Shown here piece after piece: positions 10,301 to 14,800 of a stretch of 14,800 nt of DNA (its first letter is position 1; each line of letters starts with the position of its first letter). Origin of the DNA: Bacteroidota bacterium. GTDB lineage: Bacteria; Bacteroidota; Bacteroidia; Bacteroidales; Prolixibacteraceae. Location of the stretch: the NCBI GenBank assembly GCA_030691295.1, contig JAUYEQ010000335.1, positions 1-14,800 of the forward strand, in the 5' to 3' direction. The notes under the pieces are model-generated. The model made no database searches, had not been told where the DNA came from, and saw nothing but the letters and a program-made list of their open reading frames with translations. The position numbers and the translations under genes are program-made.

Positions 10301-10885
10301 GTTCGCAGCAGTATAATTTACCGGAACGTTCATTGTACCACCATGAAAACGGGTAGTTTCAACCTGATAACTACCACCAACTCCAAAGTCAGATACATAG
10401 TAGTAAGTTGAATTAACGACATCCCATTCTAAGGTAGAATTGAACAAGTCACGTCCAACATTGTTCGGAAAATTGGGAACCTTAAATTTCACATCAAAAA
10501 GTTTTACACCACCGGCAATATTGTTGCCAATCGTAACTTCATTGGTGTTCGACCAGGTAAACTGAACAAAATTCCAAATAGGATCTGTGTCCGGAATAAC
10601 AGTTCCAGATACCGCAGTTCCAAGCAGTGTATTCGCACTGGCAACAGCATCAAACTCAAATTCAGATTCTTTGTACTTCAATGTGAGTTTGAAACTCTTC
10701 ATTTTGATGAAATCCTTGACGGAAATCATCGAGGTATAACTATTGGTTTTGTTATAACATTGATCAACAGATCCAGCATAAAGCTCTACCGTTGATTGTG
10801 TCTCTTGGGCATAAAGCCCGGAAGAGAACAACATCATAACGCTCAATAGTAAAAACCCAAAAAGCTGTGTAAATGATTTTCTCAT
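4307..10885 (-). CDS. Giant secreted SprB-repeat surface protein with cohesin-like, Ig-like and T9SS sorting domains
   Basis: The 2192-residue protein is built entirely of extracellular modules. Residues 1-26 form a signal peptide (hydrophobic core 8-21, predicted cut at LYA/QET). Residues about 30-190 look like a cohesin-type beta sandwich. Residues about 191-1811 hold about 17 SprB-like repeats, each opening near T/S-C-x-G-G/N-x-D-G-x-I and closing with Y-x-V-x-V-x-D-x-N-G-C. Residues 1812-2105 are three Ig-like modules, the last with the SbsA-like FNENVAV...IEDIAGNEF...WTFKT pattern. Residues about 2118-2192 are a type A T9SS sorting domain: KVYPNPF (2121-2127), LRSGIYFISL (2167-2176) and a basic end, KTVKIVKR. 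It should cross the outer membrane by T9SS and become surface-attached or released. SprB of Flavobacterium is a gliding adhesin; an adhesive or matrix role here is inference. It is a single-gene unit with a candidate promoter and a clear terminator. Confidence 0.93.
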   Translation of the reverse strand: MRKSFTQLFGFLLLSVMMLFSSGLYAQETQSTVELYAGSVDQCYNKTNSYTSMISVKDFIKMKSFKLTLKYKESEFEFDAVASANTLLGTAVSGTVIPDTDPIWNFVQFTWSNTNEVTIGNNIAGGVKLFDVKFKVPNFPNNVGRDLFNSTLEWDVVNSTYYYVSDFGVGGSYQVETTRFHGGTMNVPVNYTAANFSYTVVPASCDGGTAKITITSPVGTGMKYYFNGSLTASTSPLADAQAPSVNTVRIEDANGCYSHLFTIPVTAPSPLVVNSVTTENPLCFGGQGEIQFGISGGTAPYTYWVVPAANWTTVDTDLNTKLVTDAVFNNYKFTYFQVLKPAGTYYVAVNDANGCIDLRDDAKWRTVTITAVTAQITYTATAVNNTCNGYTDGSIAVTAVAGGTGPGYMVSINGVNWFATVAGAYTFNGLAAGTYALQVKDTNGCTVTSNVVVTQPAAMVFTPTFTDASCSGGATGTITVPSVTGGTGSYTFVVAIAGTPMPTTGWVAVPGTIGSLVANYYSVWVKDANGCIKAYSNPDGSGNVLPIQTPGALTFTTNAEVLNFVDVSCYNGSFTLTVTAAGGVSPYTYSFDGGAYTTTNTLALTALTANRIVAVAVMDANGCITNRSVTVDVPAELDIFSFTAPLSPTCPGGTDGRITVNAVGGVAPYMYSTNNATWFANKVLALPEGATTVYVKDAKGCITSDVVTIAPLTPSAFTAAASGLIACNGNTTTRGVVITGLTWEAGRTIQYFVSSSSDVFSSGSVFVPESVNGVPANDGNPLTSIDFKTFGAGTYYVGARDEDGCTSTVKTVVFTQNAALELASVVTTNATCSGEFDGTITINTLGGNGTPYYAIVNNPIAISNLTAGDFQPVESYTITTAGLKIGKQVIQALRGTYYVVLRDVCVTNNSIFAGPFIVDGYKPITLATNHIAKMDITCNNANNGTITVSGVSGGKPEFDGTGLYTYKLYKDGVLVVTTTPNTTGSFTGLVAGVYYVTVTDASNCPLAQTASVTIVNPAVLTITNVAVTHFTCVSSNDGIVAVTAAGGTGAYWLAVNASVNGLGTDIKASDWIAFTAGSKTKPYIATEPGVYTFYVKDVNGCLAVPVIVTVLAPKVLTPVVAVNTPVTCTGGADGSVDINATGGFETTTPAFTHTYLFSLKSDFTAPVNTDGIFTGLAAGTYTVYVKATNTPAVVNGGIVSYTYPVVACTYQLTFVVTAPAEYAYRGLVINPVSCRGGSDGKFAVTVISGGTPFVHAITGNEYDVQLTTTASPVLLAGSWVRTTNKVATFSNLPHAIYSVWIKDSKGCILPTGAEVVPNPVPVDFIWHKVASWEVQQPNTNLTASVAWNKDVTCFGGNDGKFTITAVGGVGPYKYAVKQSVLPAHVLAPDPNSTEWVTTNVFDQATAATWIIWVMDANGCIVGGEGTILNPINEWRVQIRQPQTVKFNDPTSTDVLCFGGATGKVMVSGIISDAGAPYTFNISGTDAAGNAVNLNYSGLTAVGGVYTLANVPASETKHATIANHTHPTFTFKVTDKNGCFSTKTVLVWQNPALSVDIVKADGAFLCPGDNNGVIEAKATGGTNWDNSAPASYSYQLYRNGVVYTAWQPIPSFIVQVGYTWKIEVRDGNGCVAGDEEIINAPVGVTATLRETTCYGATTASVIISATGEAGRTFSVRYRRNTTPTFGAWMPFVSEIPITNLIFANNIEEQNFYYFEVKDDKGCTTEFYKSFVATQHPLEVAVVQATDQLSASMTITGGISPYSYQVGSGAMVTLPVAGNTFQVVELKAPATVVTVYDAHGCMVAKTLTVAPLAVTAVPASGNNMSGTFNVVLTFNRDVTIPAEGITVTGGAAVITGTGKVFTVAITAADLADVKVILANTIKDAANNMLTATTFTYKVGDHVAPTVVVTPPVSPVTTVFTVGLKFSEPVSGVLGGVTVTGGTLTTVSGLGDTYTLTVSASEQTLVTIVLSNTIKDLSLNMNPFAGQTLTYTTGDFTAPQLVTWTPLSETIADNHPTFKMTFNENVAVGDGGKLTVYKVLTTTPVLEIPITAAMISGKDVTVTYTTANGLDKNTNYYVKVDGLAIEDIAGNEFAGVSDGSVWTFKTGANFLVGVDPSVNVSLFKVYPNPFVDFVNIDASSKLSKVVVTNIAGQVVKQVVNPANRIQLNELRSGIYFISLHTSDNVIAKTVKIVKR
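5453..10315 (-). repeat. Array of about 17 SprB-like protein repeats (75-120 residues each)
   Basis: The repeats are diverged at the protein level and are not identical DNA copies. Sixteen units carry exactly two cysteines, one near the start and one in the closing DxNGC motif. The pairs are 205/256, 283/355, 387/445, 470/531, 569/623, 650/701, 727/805, 832/905, 938/1004, 1032/1101, 1128/1208, 1234/1307, 1353/1419, 1456/1538, 1565/1629 and 1652/1721. The seventeenth unit has lost the first cysteine and keeps C1799. The only other cysteine in the whole protein is C43. Spacing within pairs varies from 51 to 82 residues because the middle loops differ in length. The pattern fits one disulfide or paired site per unit, which is an inference. 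Confidence 0.85.
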
Positions 10886-10910
10886 AGCATTTGTTTTTTA
10901 ATTGAACTTA

Positions 10911-10926
10911 ATTGATTGATTGATTG
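10911..10926. repeat. Tetranucleotide tract (ATTG)x4 in the leader of the surface-protein gene
   Basis: Four perfect ATTG units lie 26 to 41 bases upstream of the surface-protein start codon, inside its predicted 5' leader. The tract is too short to argue strongly for slippage-driven variation, and it is outside the reading frame, so a length change would alter only leader length. Confidence 0.5.
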
Positions 10927-10991
10927 AATTTTATAATTCATTTTTTCTTTATTCGTTGTTTAATTTGCATTAAATTAGAAATTACACAATG

Positions 10992-11021
10992 CAAACGTAT
11001 AAAAATATCATCAAAGTACAA
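10992..11021 (-). promoter_or_regulatory. Candidate promoter of the giant surface-protein gene
   Basis: On the (-) strand a TTG (11019-11021) is followed after 19 bases by TACGTTTG (10992-10999). This fits the Bacteroidota primary-sigma pattern of TTG/TTTG near -33 and TAnnTTTG near -7 at normal spacing. Transcription would start about 100 bases before the ATG at 10885, leaving a long AT-rich leader that contains the ATTG tract. No other full match is seen between here and the gene. Confidence 0.55.
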
Positions 11022-11030
11022 CATTATAGA

Positions 11031-11055
11031 CAGATAAAAATAAAATATTTATCTG
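11031..11055. promoter_or_regulatory. 8-bp perfect inverted repeat upstream of the surface-protein promoter
   Basis: CAGATAAA (11031-11038) and TTTATCTG (11048-11055) form a perfect dyad with a 9-base AT spacer. It lies about 10 bases upstream of the candidate -33 element, where an activator or repressor dimer could sit. There is no T tract placed for termination. Binding is inference; the dyad itself is directly visible. Confidence 0.35.
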
Positions 11056-11658
11056 CTACATGTACCTATTTCGTTAGCATTTGCACGGATTTCACTCATC
11101 CCGAGTCAAAACAAAAACAACACATACCTTATCTTTTAGAAATATTTATCGTTTAAGAGTTTCATCCAGAGAATATCTATTTGAAACCGGATAAAGCCAC
11201 ACCTAAATGTACATTTGCAGCCTCAAGATAAGATGACCGTAAAATTTACATTTTTGTGAGCTGAAAGTTAAGTCTTTTTATTACAATATATAACCCACAA
11301 GAAAAAACATATCAACAAAAAATATTTAGACCATTCAATCAAAAAGTGAATTGGTTAATAACTATAAACACATTTGAGGCTTTTGTTCCAGAAAGGAACC
11401 TAAATCAAAGTTAAATACTGCCTGTAACGCCTTTAATTCAAAGGAAATAAACGATTTTAAAGCCTCTGAGAATTGAATAAATGCTTTTGCATTGACACTT
11501 TGCAAGAGATTTTTAATTCTAAAGCCAGAAAAGATTGTCGGGGAAAGCTAAAAAAAACCAACTGTTTTAGATTACCCTCCAAACTATTCCCCTTTTATCA
11601 TTTCTACATTAATAAAAAATTAAACCCGTCCCTAAAAGAGCTTATCTTTTGAAATAAA
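11056..11658. other. Long AT-rich intergenic stretch with no recognisable gene
   Basis: About 600 bases between the divergent surface-protein and gap promoters hold no convincing coding frame. Stop codons are frequent in all frames and there is no family-like peptide. I recognise no tRNA, rRNA, tmRNA, riboswitch or IS end. Several 5-6 bp dyads with short loops are present, at 11385-11399, 11430-11444, 11480-11493 and 11634-11650, but their number is close to what chance gives in such AT-rich sequence. It could host an unrecognised small RNA or regulatory sites. Confidence 0.5.
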
Positions 11659-11690
11659 TTTGAAGTTTCGACAATAAAGTATTTATTTTG
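11659..11690 (+). promoter_or_regulatory. Candidate promoter of gap
   Basis: TTTG (11659-11662) is followed after 21 bases by TATTTTG (11684-11690), one T short of the TAnnTTTG consensus. The predicted start near 11697 would give a leader of about 65 bases before the ATG at 11764. Because of the imperfect -7 element and slightly long spacing this is a moderate-to-weak call. Confidence 0.35.
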
Positions 11691-11718
11691 TATGGCCTTA
11701 GATAAAAGAGGTCTTTGA

Positions 11719-12978
<1,260 letters not shown>

Positions 12979-12990
12979 TGTAATTCTATA

Positions 12991-13320
12991 TTATATTAGT
13001 TGAATACCTTTAGTTCTTATGGTCTGAGATAAATTACTCCCCAATTCCATAAATCGCAAATACATCGGCAGCGTATGAACAATAATATCTAACGGAAACC
13101 TATCTCTTATTGGATTTAACAGATCAGAAATTTGCACTTTCAATTTTATTTTCTCAGCAAAAGTTTCAGGAATATTAGGATTTTTTGTAACAATATAGAG
13201 ATCAATGTCGCTATCTTCAGTTGGAATACCATAAGCATAACTACCAAATAGAATTACTTTTTCAGGATCTAATATCCTAAGATTTGAAATAATCTGATTC
13301 TTTACAATTTCAGGTAGCAT
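12991..13320 (-). CDS. MNT-type minimal nucleotidyltransferase (antitoxin of a HEPN-MNT pair)
   Basis: The 109-residue protein from the ATG at 13320 (a GTG at 13338 would add six residues) is a pol-beta-like minimal nucleotidyltransferase. The core is VILFGSYAYG followed by EDSDIDLYIV. Numbered from the GTG, the residues are G32-S33, D44 and D46, with third carboxylate D84 in FPLDIIV. These are all the catalytic residues expected. In characterised HEPN-MNT modules this protein neutralises the HEPN RNase by adding AMP to a tyrosine. Here the downstream HEPN partner is truncated, so the gene is an orphan antitoxin unless it has a distant partner. ATG is preferred because GTG starts are uncommon here and a TAACTTTC at 13339-13346 could be a weak -7 element. 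It follows gmhA on the same strand. Confidence 0.85.
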   Translation of the reverse strand: MLPEIVKNQIISNLRILDPEKVILFGSYAYGIPTEDSDIDLYIVTKNPNIPETFAEKIKLKVQISDLLNPIRDRFPLDIIVHTLPMYLRFMELGSNLSQTIRTKGIQLI

Positions 13321-13392
13321 AGATTTAAAGTTTTGCACGAAAGTTAATGAAATAATTGTTGCTAAAATTCATAATAAAATTAAAAGTAAGCC

Positions 13393-13974
13393 TTACCCGA
13401 ACAATTCACTTTCTACCAATTCACAGATTATATGCCCAATCAGAATATGTGCTTCCTGAATCCGGGCTGTATCATCCGAAGGCACCTTGATTAAAACATC
13501 CGCTTTTACGCCCATCCTTCCACCTGTTGAGCCCGATAAAACAATGCATGTAAAACCGGTTTCTTTTGCCTTACAAAGCGCCTGATAAACATTTTCAGAA
13601 TTTCCGGAAGTCGAAATTGCTACAAGTACATCTCCTTTTTTACCGACTGCCTCAATATATCGGGAATAAGCTACATCGAAGCCAAAATCATTTGAAACAG
13701 CTGTCATGAACGAACTGTTTACATGGCAGGCTTCAGCATGAATCGGGGGTCTGTCGAGGTAGAATTTACCTGAAAGTTCGGCCGCCAGATGTTGCGCATC
13801 GGCAGCGCTGCCTCCATTTCCGCAAAAAAGCGTTTTATTGCCCGACCGGTAAGCCTTAACAATCATTCCGGCTGCGTCCTGAATCTGTTGAATCAACGCA
13901 GGATCTTTCAGTATTGCCACTTTCAGATAAATGGCATCCTGAATTCTGTTTCTTATGATCGTATCGTAATCCAT
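13393..13974 (-). CDS. gmhA: Sedoheptulose-7-phosphate isomerase GmhA (SIS domain)
   Basis: The 193-residue cytosolic enzyme converts sedoheptulose-7-phosphate to D-glycero-D-manno-heptose-7-phosphate, the first step of ADP-heptose synthesis for LPS core or other glycoconjugates. The SIS phosphosugar motif CGNGGSAADAQH is at 51-62 and catalytic E66 lies in AAELSG. ND is at 95-96, STSGNS at 121-126 and SGSTGG at 147-152. TARIQEAHI (169-177) is followed by catalytic H181 in LIGHIICELVE. The start at 13974 is chosen over a GTG further upstream because it gives the family's usual 190-195 residues and begins 5 bases after the preceding stop instead of overlapping that gene. It forms a probable operon with the upstream glycosyltransferase, suggesting use of the heptose in a surface glycan. 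No hldE or hldD homologue is visible in the window. Confidence 0.93.
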   Translation of the reverse strand: MDYDTIIRNRIQDAIYLKVAILKDPALIQQIQDAAGMIVKAYRSGNKTLFCGNGGSAADAQHLAAELSGKFYLDRPPIHAEACHVNSSFMTAVSNDFGFDVAYSRYIEAVGKKGDVLVAISTSGNSENVYQALCKAKETGFTCIVLSGSTGGRMGVKADVLIKVPSDDTARIQEAHILIGHIICELVESELFG

Positions 13975-13979
13975 ATATT

Positions 13980-14800
13980 TTACTTTGCCTTTGTAAGATT
14001 GTAAACGGATAAAAATGTATTGACCATATTTGCCCACGAGAATTTCTTCTTTTCCTCCACAATATTAGCTTCAAATTCGGTCATTCTTTCATTTTCGTAA
14101 AAATCGACCAAAGCATCTGCTATATTCTGGCTGTCGGGTTCAACAACATATCCGATTTTACCATCAGGAATAATTTCGGCTAATCCGCCCACATTGGTAA
14201 CCAGCATTGGCTTATTAAAATGATAGCCGATTTGCGTAACACCACTTTGGGTCGCACTTTTATATGGCTGAACAACCATATCAGCAGCGCTGAAATACAA
14301 ATTCACCTCTTCGTCAGGAATAAAATCGGTTCGCAATTCAATCAGTTCATCCAGATTGTTTTTTTTTATCAACTCCAGATAAGGCTCCGGACTTGAATAA
14401 TATTCGCCGGCAACCAAAAGTTTCACCGGATATTTGCGCAACCTTTCGTCAGCAAAAGCATTCAGCAGTAAATCAAGTCCTTTGTAGTCGCGGATAAATC
14501 CGAAGAAAAGCAGGTATTTCGTATTGACATCGAGGTTCAGCTTCTGCTTAGCATCATCAAACGAAAGTCTTTTGCCATAATTATCGAAAATTGGATGAGG
14601 ACAGAATTCCAAAGGCAAATTATTTCTGAAGGTTTTAGCTTCAGCCAAGACACTTTTCGACATTGCGATTAAGCCATCGATGCGTTGAATGAAATAATTG
14701 GTAAGAACACGATCACCAGCCCGGTGTTCGTGAGGAACAATATTATCGGCCAGACAGATAATTTTAGTATGCCGGTTTTTGCGAATTTGGCTGGCGATGG
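13980..14800 (-). CDS. Glycosyltransferase family 4 (GT-B) protein, 5' end outside window
   Basis: The (-) frame is open to the right edge, so the start lies outside; an internal ATG at 14663 is not the true start. About 272 C-terminal residues are visible. The edge-proximal part (CLADNIVPHEHRAGDRVLTNYF...DGLIAMSKSVL) is the end of the N-terminal GT-B domain. The C-terminal nucleotide-sugar domain begins at YLLFFGFIRDYKGLDLLLNAF. It contains ADMVVQPYKSATQSGVTQIGYHFNKPMLVTNVGGLAEII, the family 4 donor-binding region, in the variant where QSGVTQI replaces the usual E-FG-LE-type loop and the second glutamate is kept in GGLAEI. It transfers an activated sugar, probably to a cell-surface glycan, at the cytosolic face of the membrane. 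gmhA follows after 5 bases, supporting a shared glycan pathway. Donor and acceptor are unknown. Confidence 0.88.
   Translation of the reverse strand, partial: IASQIRKNRHTKIICLADNIVPHEHRAGDRVLTNYFIQRIDGLIAMSKSVLAEAKTFRNNLPLEFCPHPIFDNYGKRLSFDDAKQKLNLDVNTKYLLFFGFIRDYKGLDLLLNAFADERLRKYPVKLLVAGEYYSSPEPYLELIKKNNLDELIELRTDFIPDEEVNLYFSAADMVVQPYKSATQSGVTQIGYHFNKPMLVTNVGGLAEIIPDGKIGYVVEPDSQNIADALVDFYENERMTEFEANIVEEKKKFSWANMVNTFLSVYNLTKAK

Noticed and set aside
11331..11650. A run of six short dyads with 4-11 base loops, spaced roughly 45-85 bases apart
   Set aside because: With about 65 percent AT, a 5-bp dyad with a loop up to about 11 bases is expected some four times in 300 bases by chance, so the series is not convincing evidence for a structured RNA.
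13393..14037. Longer gmhA start at the GTG at 14037
   Set aside because: It would overlap the upstream glycosyltransferase gene by 58 bases and add 21 residues not found in the family. The ATG at 13974 gives a normal length and a 5-base gap.
13980..14663. The glycosyltransferase starting at the ATG at 14663
   Set aside because: The frame stays open to the window edge with clear GT-B sequence (DNIVPHEHRAGDRVLTNYF), so the gene is simply cut by the window.

Overview
The window looks like a chromosomal segment from a Bacteroidota organism, probably Bacteroidales or a relative. The DNA is AT-rich and start codons lack Shine-Dalgarno sequences. Promoter candidates fit the TTG / TAnnTTTG pattern of the phylum. 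The largest gene encodes a giant secreted protein with SprB-type repeats and a type IX secretion (T9SS) C-terminal sorting domain, an export system essentially restricted to this phylum.

Layout. (1) 1-770 (-): 5' part of a gene whose product resembles only the second half of the purine enzyme PurL, with key motifs altered; it runs off the left edge. (2) 878-3481 (+): a probable operon of a YdfG-type short-chain dehydrogenase, a malate/L-lactate dehydrogenase (Ldh2)-family oxidoreductase and a family 2 glycosyltransferase. (3) 3485-4228 (-): an NfsA-like nitroreductase, convergent with the glycosyltransferase. (4) 4251-10885 (-): the 2192-residue surface protein with its own terminator and a candidate promoter. 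It has a signal peptide, a cohesin-like N-terminal domain, about 17 SprB-like repeats, three Ig-like domains and a T9SS sorting domain. (5) 10886-11763: a long AT-rich divergent intergenic region holding candidate promoters and a dyad, with no gene that I can see. (6) 11764-12771 (+): glyceraldehyde-3-phosphate dehydrogenase, followed by a 17-bp perfect hairpin terminator. (7) 12760-13320 (-): an apparently intact MNT nucleotidyltransferase antitoxin followed by a HEPN toxin gene cut off after about 42 residues. (8) 13393-14800 (-): a family 4 glycosyltransferase, 5' end outside the window, and gmhA (sedoheptulose-7-phosphate isomerase) as a probable operon.

How the genes relate. The two (-) strand genes at the right end suggest surface-glycan or LPS heptose synthesis. 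The SDR/Ldh2 pair suggests hydroxy-acid or hydroxy-amino-acid oxidation, substrate unknown. The giant protein is a stand-alone transcription unit and probably a cell-surface adhesin or matrix protein. The spots most worth following up are the degenerate half-PurL, the decapitated HEPN-MNT module with a hairpin at its breakpoint, and the cysteine-patterned SprB repeat array. I found no convincing wholly new multi-gene system, CRISPR array, tRNA, rRNA or complete insertion sequence.
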